Source: Flavobacterium psychrotolerans
GTDB taxonomy: Bacteria; Bacteroidota; Bacteroidia; Flavobacteriales; Flavobacteriaceae
Length of the DNA: 64,000 bases
Direction of reading: 5' to 3'
Assembly (NCBI RefSeq): GCF_003097635.1
Contig: NZ_QCZI01000001.1
Span: 62,001 to 126,000 of the forward strand
The position numbers and the translations under genes were made by a program. Positions 29,117-37,702 of the stretch are shown here, piece after piece (the stretch's first letter is position 1; every line of letters begins with the position of its first letter). The notes beneath the pieces were generated by a model. That model was given only the letters and a program-made list of their open reading frames with translations. It was not told the DNA's origin and did not search any database.

Positions 29117-29728
29117 ATGAACGTCATACTCCATCCTTCTTACTTTCCGTCCATCAGCCAATATGTAGCAATGGCTCAAGCAGATAGTATTACTTTCGAA
29201 ATGGAAGACAATTTCCAGAAGCAAACCAACAGAAACAGAACCTATATTTACAGTCCAAACGGAATCCAATTATTGAACATCCCCATAAAACATGCTATAG
29301 GAAAGCACCAAAAAACCAAGGATGTAAAATTAGAAACGGCCTTCGACTGGCAAAAGCAACATTTTAAATCCCTAGAAGCTGCCTATAGAACTTCCCCTTT
29401 TTTTGAATATTTCGAATCCGAACTTTTACCGATTTTCAATAAAAAACATACTTTTTTGATGGACTTGAATTTTGAGACTATGGAAATCGTTTCTAAGTGT
29501 TTGAGATTGCAATTGGAATACAAAAAAACCACCGAATATTTCCACGAAGCATCGGATTATACCGATTTCAGAACTTTGGTAAACGGAAAAAAAGATACGT
29601 CTATCTTCGAGAATTACACCCAGGTATTTAATGAAAAATACGGTTATATCAACAATCTGAGCATTTTGGATTTGCTGTTTAATGAGGGGAGATATGCGTT
29701 GGATTATTTGAGAAACCAAAAGTTATAA
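29117..29728 (+). CDS. WbqC family protein
   Basis: 203 aa from the ATG at 29117. I chose this start because the family begins MNVILHPSYFPSISQYVAM, and the upstream frame runs through the palindromic repeat. WbqC-like proteins were first noted in O-antigen clusters and are predicted to act on nucleotide sugars or amino-sugar precursors, but most Bacteroidota carry one beside lepB with unknown role. Motifs seen are NRTYIYSPNGIQLLNIPIKH and FDWQKQHFKSLEAAYRTSPFF. It converges with the EEP gene, with only 11 bp between stops. Confidence 0.85.
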   Translation: MNVILHPSYFPSISQYVAMAQADSITFEMEDNFQKQTNRNRTYIYSPNGIQLLNIPIKHAIGKHQKTKDVKLETAFDWQKQHFKSLEAAYRTSPFFEYFESELLPIFNKKHTFLMDLNFETMEIVSKCLRLQLEYKKTTEYFHEASDYTDFRTLVNGKKDTSIFENYTQVFNEKYGYINNLSILDLLFNEGRYALDYLRNQKL

Positions 29729-29739
29729 ACACAAGTAAA

Positions 29740-30786
29740 TTATTCCATTGACAATCTAGTCAAAACAGGATAATGGTCTGAATTGGCAAATTTAGGAAAG
29801 TTCTCAAAGCTTTTAACTTTCATGGTAGGATCGGCAAATATATAATCAATTCTCACCGGGTAATACCTAAAATTATACGTTTTCCCAAAACCCTTACCCG
29901 CTTCTTCAAAAGTGTCGCTCAGTTTCCCCTTTATGCTTCGGTAAACATAGGAAAAAGCACTGTTATTCATATCGCCACAAATAATGATGGGATATTCACA
30001 ATCCTTTTTGTGATTCATAATAATCTCTGCCTGCTGTTGCTGTTTTTTAAAGGCGATACTAATTCTATTAATGAGCCGCTGCGATTTTGCATGATTAATT
30101 TCATCCATGTTTTCAGAAATTTCATTGACGTCGGGCGAAATTTTAATGGACTGCAATTGCATATTATACACCCGAATAATGTCTTTCCCTTTTTTGATGT
30201 CGGCAAAAATCACACTATTGTTTGATTTCGGAAACACTAAATTTCCCTCATCAATAATTGGAAACTTGGAGAAAATAGCTTGTCCCGTCCTAATTTTATT
30301 CCCTTGCATAAAGATATATCGATGCGGGTACACTTTTAAATCAATGTTGGCAGCCGTCGAATATTCTTGAATACATAAAATATCTGGATTTTTATCGTTG
30401 ATAAACGTTTGGATTTCCTTTGTGACATCGGTATCAGGCAACCAATCAAACAAGTTAAACAAGCGCACATTATAGCTCATGACAACAAAATCCTGTTCGG
30501 ATTTGGGCAAATCCGTGGCTGTGAACTTATAAAATTTATTGACAAAAGTAATTCCCATCAACAAAACCAAACCAGATAAAAACATTTGTCTTTTGAATTG
30601 TATAAACCAATACATAAAAAAAAGACCGTTCAATATCAAAAAAAACGGTAATATTAAGGTTAAAACAGACAGTAAAGGAAATAATTTCGGAGCTAAAAAA
30701 GGCAAAACATAGGCAACAAAAGTCACTACAGTCAACACTATATTGAAAAAAAACATCACTTTATTAAACCATGAGAGGTTTTTCAT
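29740..30786 (-). CDS. Membrane-anchored endonuclease/exonuclease/phosphatase family protein
   Basis: 348 aa. Three hydrophobic segments lie in residues 8-95 (VMFFFNIVLTVVTFVAYVLPFL, LLSVLTLILPFFLILNGLFF, MFLSGLVLLMGITFV). The EEP core follows: VMSYNVRLFN, CIQEYS (metal-binding Glu), ICGDMNNS (catalytic Asp/Asn) and a final SDHYPV (His). The catalytic set is complete. Substrates in this superfamily range from nucleic acids to phospholipids; the membrane anchor argues for an envelope substrate. It is the last gene of the mutL-rhomboid-rhomboid run, 74 bp from the rhomboid upstream. Confidence 0.87.
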   Translation of the reverse strand: MKNLSWFNKVMFFFNIVLTVVTFVAYVLPFLAPKLFPLLSVLTLILPFFLILNGLFFMYWFIQFKRQMFLSGLVLLMGITFVNKFYKFTATDLPKSEQDFVVMSYNVRLFNLFDWLPDTDVTKEIQTFINDKNPDILCIQEYSTAANIDLKVYPHRYIFMQGNKIRTGQAIFSKFPIIDEGNLVFPKSNNSVIFADIKKGKDIIRVYNMQLQSIKISPDVNEISENMDEINHAKSQRLINRISIAFKKQQQQAEIIMNHKKDCEYPIIICGDMNNSAFSYVYRSIKGKLSDTFEEAGKGFGKTYNFRYYPVRIDYIFADPTMKVKSFENFPKFANSDHYPVLTRLSME

Positions 30787-30860
30787 TTTTGTATATTTGG
30801 TTGTTCGGCAATAAGCCTATTTCACTGAATCGAAAACATTTCTAATCTGAAATTTGAAAT

Positions 30861-31727
30861 TTACTTCCCCGTTTTAAACAAGAACTCCTTTTCTTCCTTA
30901 GATAAACTATCATACCCCGACTGACTAATTTTATCCAAAATCTCATCTATTTGCTGTTGTGTTTTGTCTTTGATGACAATTTTAGAGTTCGGATTCTGCT
31001 GGTTTTGATTGTAATTCCGATGCACTTTCTTAAACGGCGTTGCTTTTTTTGGGTTAGTCAAATTACTGACCTTATCTAGGATAAACGAAATTCCCTTGCT
31101 CAAATCAATCCCGTTCAACAATAATTTAATATAAACAAATCCGAACAACGCTCCAGCCAAATGGGCAATATGTCCCCCCGTGTTTTCGACGGAAATCTGA
31201 ATAATATCCAGAATTACAATTACAAATGCAAATTGCCAGAGCTTCACGTTTCCTATCAAAAGCAACCTCAAATTCATGAAAGGCGAATAGGTTGCCGCTG
31301 CCACCAAAATGGCCATTATGGCTCCAGATGCTCCTACAATCCCAGTATTTGGCATTCCTAAAATCGCATAAATCCCAACAAAGACCAGCCCTGCAAAAAT
31401 TGCACTTAACAAATATAATCCCAAAAACTGTTTTTGTGTAAAAAAAGTAAGGAAAATTCTCCCGGAAAAATTCAAAACAACCATATTGAAGAACAAATGG
31501 AAAAACCCCGCATGAAAAAAAGAATAGGTAACCAATGTCCATGGTTTCGTAAGCAAATTGGACGCATTAGAAGACAAAGAAACCCAATCCGGAAAATCAA
31601 AAATACCCAGTGAAAACCGATAAAAAAAAACAATCGAAACTAAAAAAGCACCAATATTCCAATAGATGAGTTTTTGTTCAAAACCACCCATTTTGTATTG
31701 TAATTTTAAGTCGTTAAAAATGTCCAT
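30861..31727 (-). CDS. Rhomboid family intramembrane serine protease (second of tandem pair)
   Basis: 288 aa, about six membrane segments. HAGFFHLFFNMVVLNF supplies the HxxxxHxxxN motif, IVGASGAIMAIL holds the catalytic serine (GASG) and HIAHLAGALFGF the catalytic histidine. The C-terminal cytoplasmic tail from about residue 220 is polar, and it ends with QQQIDEILDKISQSGYDSLSKEEKEFL, a helical motif common to Bacteroidota rhomboids. It cleaves membrane helices of unknown substrates. It is separated from the first rhomboid by 84 bp that contain a dispersed repeat. Confidence 0.93.
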   Translation of the reverse strand: MDIFNDLKLQYKMGGFEQKLIYWNIGAFLVSIVFFYRFSLGIFDFPDWVSLSSNASNLLTKPWTLVTYSFFHAGFFHLFFNMVVLNFSGRIFLTFFTQKQFLGLYLLSAIFAGLVFVGIYAILGMPNTGIVGASGAIMAILVAAATYSPFMNLRLLLIGNVKLWQFAFVIVILDIIQISVENTGGHIAHLAGALFGFVYIKLLLNGIDLSKGISFILDKVSNLTNPKKATPFKKVHRNYNQNQQNPNSKIVIKDKTQQQIDEILDKISQSGYDSLSKEEKEFLFKTGK

Positions 31728-31771
31728 TTTTTATTTTTTTTGTCATTCTAAATTCTGCCTCAAATTCTCCC

Positions 31772-31799
31772 TGTCATTGTGAGGTACTAAGCAATCAGG
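31772..31799. repeat. Dispersed intergenic repeat copy
   Basis: TGTCATTGTGAGG followed by TACTAAGCAATC; about 22 of 28 bases match the reverse complement of 53056-53083. It lies between the two rhomboid genes. Confidence 0.6.
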
Positions 31800-31811
31800 G
31801 GTTAGGTAGCT

Positions 31812-32561
31812 TTAATTCCAACGATTCTTGTTAAATTCATTTTTTTTCCAATACCACATCATCAAAAATCCAACTATAGCTCCGCCGATATGGGCAAAAT
31901 GGGCAATTCCGCTAGCACCTCCAAAAATAGATTTTCCTGAAACCCCTAAAAACAAATCGACCACCAATAATCCCGGAACAAAATATTTCGCTTTTATAGG
32001 AACAGGAATAAACATCAAAGCCAATTCGGCATCGGGAAACATAAAGGCAAAAGCCACCAAAAGTCCGTAAATGGCACCGGAAGCTCCCACGGCTGGAGAA
32101 GCAAACGAACCAGCAAAGCGATCCATGCCTGAAGCCCCTAAAATATCTGTCCATCGGGTGTCGATTTGTCCTTGATTCAACAAATTGAAAATATCGGTTT
32201 TATTAACCCCAGCCTGAACAAGCGTATCCAATCCATCATGAAAAAGAAAATAATTAACCCCCGTATGCAACAAGGCTGCTCCCAATCCACAAGAAATGTA
32301 GAAAAACAAAAACTTTTTAGCTCCCCAAAAATGTTCCAAAGCTGACCCAAAGGAATACAAGGCAAACATATTGAAGGCAATATGCATAATTCCCCCATGC
32401 ATAAACATATGGGTTAATGGTTGCCAATATTGAAATTTAGCGTTCTCAAAAAAGAACAGCGACAAATAATCGTAAGCCCCATCACCAACAATTTGAGAGC
32501 CTATAAAAAAAATAATGTTAATAATCAATAACTGTTTTACAGTGGGTGTGATGTGCATCAT
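31812..32561 (-). CDS. Rhomboid family intramembrane serine protease (first of tandem pair)
   Basis: 249 aa. MHGGIMHIAFNMFALYSFG carries HxxxxHxxxN, PAVGASGAIYGLL the catalytic serine and HFAHIGGAIVGF the catalytic histidine, within about six membrane segments. Between segments is a periplasmic or loop insertion (residues about 100-145, including NLLNQGQIDTRWTDILGASG). The ATG overlaps the mutL stop codon by four bases (ATGA), showing coupling to mutL. A second in-frame Met follows at once. Confidence 0.94.
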   Translation of the reverse strand: MMHITPTVKQLLIINIIFFIGSQIVGDGAYDYLSLFFFENAKFQYWQPLTHMFMHGGIMHIAFNMFALYSFGSALEHFWGAKKFLFFYISCGLGAALLHTGVNYFLFHDGLDTLVQAGVNKTDIFNLLNQGQIDTRWTDILGASGMDRFAGSFASPAVGASGAIYGLLVAFAFMFPDAELALMFIPVPIKAKYFVPGLLVVDLFLGVSGKSIFGGASGIAHFAHIGGAIVGFLMMWYWKKNEFNKNRWN

Positions 32562-34456
32562 ATCGTGAATTTTTTGTCTAAATCTTCCACACGCATGGTG
32601 ATGAAAGTAGGTTTTTGAAATGGGGAAACATTCGGTTCTTTACAAGCAAAAAGTCCGTTGACCAAATTTTCCTGCTCTTTTTCCGTCAAATAAGTTCCCG
32701 TCTTTATGGATAAACTCTTGGCCATAGATTTGGCTATAGTGTCATTCTGACTAAAGCTGCTTTCGGGAATCCCGTCCTGCAAATCGCTCAATAATTGCTC
32801 CAGAACCTTCGGAACTTCGCTTTCGGCTATATTGACAGGCAATCCCGAAATAACCACGCTATCATCGTTAGTTTCCTCAAAAACAAAACCAGTGTTGACC
32901 AAAGCCAATTGCAATTCGGCGATCAATTCCATTTCCGAAGTCGAGAAATACAAATGCAACGGAAACAGCAACTGTTGGCTGGAAGCGTGATGCAGCGTCA
33001 TGTTGGTCAAGAATTGTTCGTACAAAACGCGTTGGTGGGCGCGCTGTTGATCTACAATGACCATTCCCGATTTTATGGGATTTACAATGTATTTTTTGTG
33101 AATTTGATACGTTTTATTGACGGCTTTTTCCACATCATTTTCATTAAATAAAGAGGCGGTCGCTTCTTCACTTTCAAAATGAAACCCTCCGTTTTCGGTA
33201 ATCGTATCCGTGTCGTGCTTTAAACCAACGTAGAGACTTTCCCAACTGGCAGTTTGTTTCACTGGTTCGTACCGATACCCCTCAGAATTGGCGTCCGGTT
33301 TCCGATTGCCGTAATAATCCGATTTAGGACCTTTATTCGGTACGTCTTCCGAAAAAGGATTGTAATTGCCATCCACCTGGATTGTTGGCGTTGCCCCCTC
33401 TAAATTTTTATAGTGATACGGCGTGTCCAAATTAGCGTCCCGATCAAAATCTAAAACGGGAGCCACATTAAATTGTCCCAAACTGTGCTTGACAGCAGAA
33501 CGTAAAATGGCGTACAATGCCTGTTCATCGTCAAATTTTATTTCGGTTTTAGTGGGATGAATATTGATGTCAATGGTATTTGGCGGGACATTCAGATAAA
33601 GGAAATAGCTCGGTTGTGCACCGTCTTTCAATAATCCTTCATAAGCATTCATAATTGCATTATGCAAATAGCCACTTTTTATGAACCGGTCGTTCACAAA
33701 GAAAAACTGTTCTCCCCTGCTCTTCTTGGCAAATTCGGGTTTGCTGACGAATCCTTTAATGGCAACAATTTCGGTTTCTTCCTGCACGGGAACCAGCTTC
33801 TCATTGGTCTTTCCCGAAAAAATATTAACAATCCGTTGTCTGAAATTCGAGGGTGGCAAATTGAACATTTCACTTCCGTTATGGTAAAACGTAAAATGGA
33901 TGTTGGCATGAGCCAAAGCCACACGTTGAAACTCATCCACGATATGACGGTATTCCACTACGTCCGATTTCAGGAAATTGCGTCGCGCCGGAATATTAAA
34001 AAACAAATTCTTAACGGCAAACGATGTCCCTTTAGGCAAAACCGCCACGTCCTGCGAAACAAATTTACTGCCTTCAATGATGATGTGCGTCCCTAATTCC
34101 TCTTGGTCCTGTTTGGTTTTCATCTCCACATGGGCAATCGCGGCAATCGAAGCTAAGGCCTCACCCCGAAACCCCTTGGTATGCAGGGAAAACAAATCCT
34201 CGGCCTGTCTAATTTTGGACGTGGCATGACGCTCAAAACACAAACGGGCATCGGTCACGCTCATCCCCAAACCGTTATCAATAACTTGTACCAATGATTT
34301 TCCTGCGTCTTTTATAATTAATTTAATGTCCGTCGCTCTGGCATCGACTGCATTTTCCAGCAATTCTTTCACTACAGAAGCGGGCCGTTGAACAACTTCA
34401 CCAGCAGCAATCTGATTGGCAACATGATCGGGAAGTAATTGAATGATACTCGACAT
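32558..34456 (-). CDS. mutL: DNA mismatch repair protein MutL
   Basis: 632 aa from the ATG at 34456, where the family start MSSIIQLLPDHVANQIAAGEV lies; the frame continues 23 codons upstream without homology. The GHKL ATPase motifs are complete: ELLENAVDA, DNGLGM and TKGFRGEAL. The C-terminal dimerisation domain lacks the endonuclease signature: DQHAxxExxxxE is replaced by DQQRAHQRVLYE (Asp469 onward), and the CPHGRPT zinc-site region reads SPFQKPT. MutL links MutS to downstream steps of mismatch repair. It heads a unit with two rhomboids and an EEP protein. Confidence 0.96.
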   Translation of the reverse strand: MSSIIQLLPDHVANQIAAGEVVQRPASVVKELLENAVDARATDIKLIIKDAGKSLVQVIDNGLGMSVTDARLCFERHATSKIRQAEDLFSLHTKGFRGEALASIAAIAHVEMKTKQDQEELGTHIIIEGSKFVSQDVAVLPKGTSFAVKNLFFNIPARRNFLKSDVVEYRHIVDEFQRVALAHANIHFTFYHNGSEMFNLPPSNFRQRIVNIFSGKTNEKLVPVQEETEIVAIKGFVSKPEFAKKSRGEQFFFVNDRFIKSGYLHNAIMNAYEGLLKDGAQPSYFLYLNVPPNTIDINIHPTKTEIKFDDEQALYAILRSAVKHSLGQFNVAPVLDFDRDANLDTPYHYKNLEGATPTIQVDGNYNPFSEDVPNKGPKSDYYGNRKPDANSEGYRYEPVKQTASWESLYVGLKHDTDTITENGGFHFESEEATASLFNENDVEKAVNKTYQIHKKYIVNPIKSGMVIVDQQRAHQRVLYEQFLTNMTLHHASSQQLLFPLHLYFSTSEMELIAELQLALVNTGFVFEETNDDSVVISGLPVNIAESEVPKVLEQLLSDLQDGIPESSFSQNDTIAKSMAKSLSIKTGTYLTEKEQENLVNGLFACKEPNVSPFQKPTFITMRVEDLDKKFTI

Positions 34457-34658
34457 TAATTTTTTGTTACGTGTTTTTAAGGGTGTTGGGGCATTGCAAG
34501 GGTTGCGAAACATGAAGCAAAGCAATCTCCTTTTCCCAAGTTCACAAATCTAACGAATTTCCATTGGGTTTTAAAATTTAGTCCTCATAAAAATACGCCA
34601 AAAATCCATTCCTCAGCAAATTGATTTTTCCGCCAAATCTCGCATATAAGTAGTTTTT
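34457..34658. other. Leader region upstream of mutL
   Basis: Part of a 451-bp gap between ribH and mutL. It must contain the mutL promoter on the minus strand, but I could not pick a convincing TTG-N19-TAnnTTTG pair. The open frames found here are fortuitous. Confidence 0.3.
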
Positions 34659-34768
34659 GGGCGTGACACCACCTCCGCAGGCTACGGCGCTGTCGGGTTT
34701 TCCGCTGTATCTTTGTTTTCTTAAAGAAAGAAAACAAAGGATGCCGCTGCAACCCCTCACGCGGGCGT
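34659..34768. repeat. GC-richer intergenic repeat-like block with hairpin
   Basis: A block with visibly higher G+C than its surroundings. It begins GGGCGTGACACCACC, passes GGCTACGGCGCTGTCGGG and ends CCTCACGCGGGCG. Its centre has a 12-bp inverted repeat, CTTTGTTTTCTT (34711-34722) and AAGAAAACAAAG (34728-34739). From memory, such GGGCGTG...CTTTTTCTT-hairpin...CCCTCACGC blocks recur between genes in Flavobacteriia. Only one copy is in this window, so its repetitive nature rests on that memory. Confidence 0.5.
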
Positions 34769-34787
34769 AATAATATCCCAAACCTAT

Positions 34788-34826
34788 AAAACAGAAAACC
34801 TCGCAAATGCGAGGTTTTCTGTTTTT
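34788..34826 (-). terminator. Strong hairpin terminator of ribH
   Basis: A perfect 17-bp stem (AAAACAGAAAACCTCGC with its complement) and the 4-base loop AAAT, with A- and T-rich tails on both sides. It lies 82 bp beyond the ribH stop, read on the minus strand. Confidence 0.8.
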
Positions 34827-34907
34827 ACAGCTAAATGATTATCCCATTCCTGAGAAAATCATTATAAGGTTGTTATCGTATTTACATCCGATTAATTGTA
34901 CAATCAA

Positions 34908-35480
34908 TTACTCCTTCAATTCCAAGGGCAAATCCTCAATTTGCAATTGTCCTGAGGACAACAACTGATGACTTTCAAATTGATGGCTCAATGATGCCTG
35001 CTGTCTTAGATACGCCATTTTGATGGCCGCAATTGCTGCCTCTGTTCCTTTGTTTCCGTGAGTTCCCCCGCTTCTATCTAGGGACTGTTGCTCGGAATTG
35101 TCTGTCAGTAAACAAAAAATCACAGCCACATCCGACAAAACATTCAAATCTTTAATGCCCTGGGTTACGCCTTCGCAAACAAATTCGAAATGCTGGGTCT
35201 CCCCTTTTATAACGCATCCTATGGTAATGACCACGTCTGGTTTTTGGGTCTCAATCATTTTCTTGGCACCGTAAACCAGTTCAAAACTTCCTGGCACATT
35301 CCATCGGATAATGTTTTTATGCAGCGCCCCACAATCTGTTAATGCAGCAATCGCTCCTAGATACAACCCTTCGGTGATGTGATCGTTCCATTCTGAAACA
35401 ACAATCCCAAACCGAAAATCTTTCGCGTTTGGGATTGCATTTTTATTATAATTTGATAAATTTTTATTAGCCGTTGCCAT
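34908..35480 (-). CDS. ribH: 6,7-dimethyl-8-ribityllumazine synthase
   Basis: 190 aa. WNDHITEG (residues 31-38), NVPGSFELVYGAKK (61-74) and GCVIKGETQHFEFV with catalytic His97 match RibH. It condenses 5-amino-6-ribitylamino-uracil with 3,4-dihydroxy-2-butanone 4-phosphate in riboflavin synthesis and forms icosahedral or pentameric shells. The C-terminus has about 25 residues beyond the family core (QQASLSHQFESHQLLSSGQ...), rich in Ser and Gln. The gene upstream on the same strand encodes a TPR membrane protein, 72 bp away, and they probably share a transcript. Confidence 0.96.
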   Translation of the reverse strand: MATANKNLSNYNKNAIPNAKDFRFGIVVSEWNDHITEGLYLGAIAALTDCGALHKNIIRWNVPGSFELVYGAKKMIETQKPDVVITIGCVIKGETQHFEFVCEGVTQGIKDLNVLSDVAVIFCLLTDNSEQQSLDRSGGTHGNKGTEAAIAAIKMAYLRQQASLSHQFESHQLLSSGQLQIEDLPLELKE

Positions 35481-35552
35481 GTTGTATAATTTTAGAATTT
35501 AAAGTTACGAATTTTGATTTGAAAAATCCAAAATCAGAAATCTAAAATCTAT

Positions 35553-36335
35553 TTATTGGGCTAAACCAATCAAAGCATCAATATTTGAAGCCTCTGGAGT
35601 GCTTTCAAATTTTTCTTTTATATCGGTAAAATATTTCAAGGCATCTGCTTTGTTTCCAAGAGCCAGACTCGTTTGTCCTGCTTTTAGTAAAAAACGTGGG
35701 GTCGTGAAATCGTTTTTATTCATTTCTGATGCTTTAATATAATTTTCTAAAGCTTCTTTAGGTTGGTTCTTTTGAGAATACGCATCTCCGATGGCTCCAA
35801 CAGCCAAAACACTTAAAACAGCATCTTTCGATTTGAATTTTTCTAAGGAAGCAATCGCCTCGTCATATTTTCCTGTGTTCAAATAAGCAATCCCAGCATA
35901 GTAGTTCGCTAAGTTTCCTGCATCAGTACCTGAAAATTTTTCGGCAATATCTTTGAAACCAAATTTACCTTCAGCGCCTTTTAATGACAAGTTAAATAGA
36001 GAGTCGCTTTTGGTTCCGTCCACCGCTTTTTGGAAATTTTGCTGTGCTTCAAACATTTCATTTGCCGCTTCATCCTCTTTAGGTTGTGCAACAAATTTTT
36101 GATACATTAAATATCCAACGGTAACTAGGGCAATGGCTGCTACAACGCCAAAAATATATTTTTGGTTTTTAGCAACAAATTCTTCCGTTTTTGAAGCGGT
36201 TTGATCCAAAGAATTAAAAACACCTGCCGTTGTGCTATCTTTCTCATCTACTTTTACATCTTCAATGAAATTAGTATCTAACTTTTCTTCTTTTTCTTTT
36301 GGAGTTTTGTAACCTCTTTTATTATACGTTGCCAT
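35553..36335 (-). CDS. Bitopic TPR protein (YfgM/ancillary translocon-like)
   Basis: 260 aa. A charged cytoplasmic N-terminus is followed by one membrane segment (YIFGVVAAIALVTVGYLMYQ, about residues 59-78) and a periplasmic TPR region (ADNYYAG-type helices such as AGNLANYYAGIAYLNTGKYDEAIASL and GAIGDAYSQKNQPKEALENYIKAS). The layout matches YfgM-like proteins that assist the Sec translocon and periplasmic chaperones. In Bacteroidota it lies upstream of ribH. It is divergent from recF across a 241-bp gap. Confidence 0.82.
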   Translation of the reverse strand: MATYNKRGYKTPKEKEEKLDTNFIEDVKVDEKDSTTAGVFNSLDQTASKTEEFVAKNQKYIFGVVAAIALVTVGYLMYQKFVAQPKEDEAANEMFEAQQNFQKAVDGTKSDSLFNLSLKGAEGKFGFKDIAEKFSGTDAGNLANYYAGIAYLNTGKYDEAIASLEKFKSKDAVLSVLAVGAIGDAYSQKNQPKEALENYIKASEMNKNDFTTPRFLLKAGQTSLALGNKADALKYFTDIKEKFESTPEASNIDALIGLAQ

Positions 36336-36576
36336 TTATTTTAAATTAGTGAGCCGCAAAAATAAAATATTTATTCAAACCCACATAAAAAATATGGTTT
36401 TATATTCAAATAAAAGTATCCTTATTTCAAAAAAAGAGGTTCTTTCTTTCTAAATTTAAACTTTTATCAGAGAAAAAGACTAAAAGCCACTTTTATCGGT
36501 ATTTTTTCAATAATTTGCAGGCGCTAAAAATTTAATATCCAATTCTAAAAGTTTTCACAATCAGCAAGGCCTGTCG

Positions 36577-37656
36577 ATGTATTTAAAAACCATTTCTTTA
36601 TTCAATTATAAAAATTTTTCGGAAGCCAGTTTCGAGTTTGATACCAAAATTAATTGTTTTGTGGGTAAAAACGGCATTGGAAAAACGAATGTGCTTGACG
36701 CTATCTACCATTTATCCTACGGAAAAAGCTATTTCAATCCTCTGGCACTTCAAAACATCAAACACGGGGAGGAATTTTTTGTGATTGATAGTGAATTTAA
36801 AAAAAACGATAGAACCGAACAAATTGTTTGCAGTTTAAAGAAAAATCAGAAAAAAATTCTGAAACGCAATGGCAAGCAATACGAAAAATTTTCAGACCAC
36901 ATTGGGTTCATTCCATTGGTGCTTATTTCGCCAGCCGACCGGGATTTGATTGTGGAAGGAAGCGAAACGAGACGAAAATTCATTGACAGCGTGATTTCGC
37001 AGTTAGACGCCCATTATTTGCAAGAACTTATCCAATATCAGAAAATCCTAAACCAACGCAATGCTTTGTTAAAGTATTTTGCTTTGAACCATGTTTTTGA
37101 AAACGATACTTTATCTATATATAACGAGCAGTTGAATGGTTTGGGACACCGTATTTTTGAAAAGAGAAAGCAGTTTCTGGAAGATTTTATTCCCATTTTC
37201 AACCAGCACCATCAAGCAATAACGGGATCGGAAGAAACGGTACAATTGGTCTATGAAAGCCAATTGTATGAAAAAAACCTACTAACCCTTTTACAGGAAA
37301 ACATCAATAAGGACCGTGCTTTACATTATACTTCTGTCGGAGTGCACAAAGACGATTTGTCATTTGAAATAGATCATTATCCCATCAAAAAATTTGGTTC
37401 GCAAGGGCAGCAAAAATCATTCCTAATTGCACTGAAATTAGCGCAGTTCGAATTTGTAAAAAAACAATCGGGCGTGAAACCCATTTTATTGTTTGATGAT
37501 ATTTTTGACAAATTGGACGAAACTCGCGTGGGAAAAATCATAGATATGGTCAATAATGATATCTTTGGACAATTGTTCATTTCCGATACGCATCCGGAAC
37601 GTACCGAAGCGATTGTAAAACTGACCCATCAGAGTTATAAAATATTTAATCTGTAG
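36577..37656 (+). CDS. recF: DNA replication and repair protein RecF
   Basis: 359 aa. Walker A is GKNGIGKT at residues 30-37. The signature region [19 protein letters not shown] and Walker [17 protein letters not shown] are near the C-terminus, as in SMC-like RecF. It binds gapped DNA and helps RecOR load RecA. The N-terminus [19 protein letters not shown] is standard. recF is not next to dnaA/dnaN here, the usual situation in Bacteroidota. Its upstream region is shared with the divergent TPR gene. Confidence 0.95.
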   Translation: MYLKTISLFNYKNFSEASFEFDTKINCFVGKNGIGKTNVLDAIYHLSYGKSYFNPLALQNIKHGEEFFVIDSEFKKNDRTEQIVCSLKKNQKKILKRNGKQYEKFSDHIGFIPLVLISPADRDLIVEGSETRRKFIDSVISQLDAHYLQELIQYQKILNQRNALLKYFALNHVFENDTLSIYNEQLNGLGHRIFEKRKQFLEDFIPIFNQHHQAITGSEETVQLVYESQLYEKNLLTLLQENINKDRALHYTSVGVHKDDLSFEIDHYPIKKFGSQGQQKSFLIALKLAQFEFVKKQSGVKPILLFDDIFDKLDETRVGKIIDMVNNDIFGQLFISDTHPERTEAIVKLTHQSYKIFNL

Positions 37657-37671
37657 TATCACTGAAATTTG

Positions 37672-37679
37672 TAATTTTG
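37672..37679 (+). promoter_or_regulatory. Probable -7 box of the rhodanese-thioredoxin gene
   Basis: TAATTTTG, a perfect TAnnTTTG, 23 bp before the ATG at 37703. No TTG at the -33 position is evident. Confidence 0.4.
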
Positions 37680-37702
37680 CGTAATTGTAAATTGTGTAAA
37701 AA

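Noticed and set aside
33662..34096. 144-codon plus-strand frame inside mutL
   Set aside because: Antisense to the conserved ATPase domain of mutL; explained by codon use.
34578..34806. Open frames on the minus strand across the GC-richer block
   Set aside because: They exist because the repeat-like block is low in stop codons; no homology or start signal, and they cross a strong terminator.
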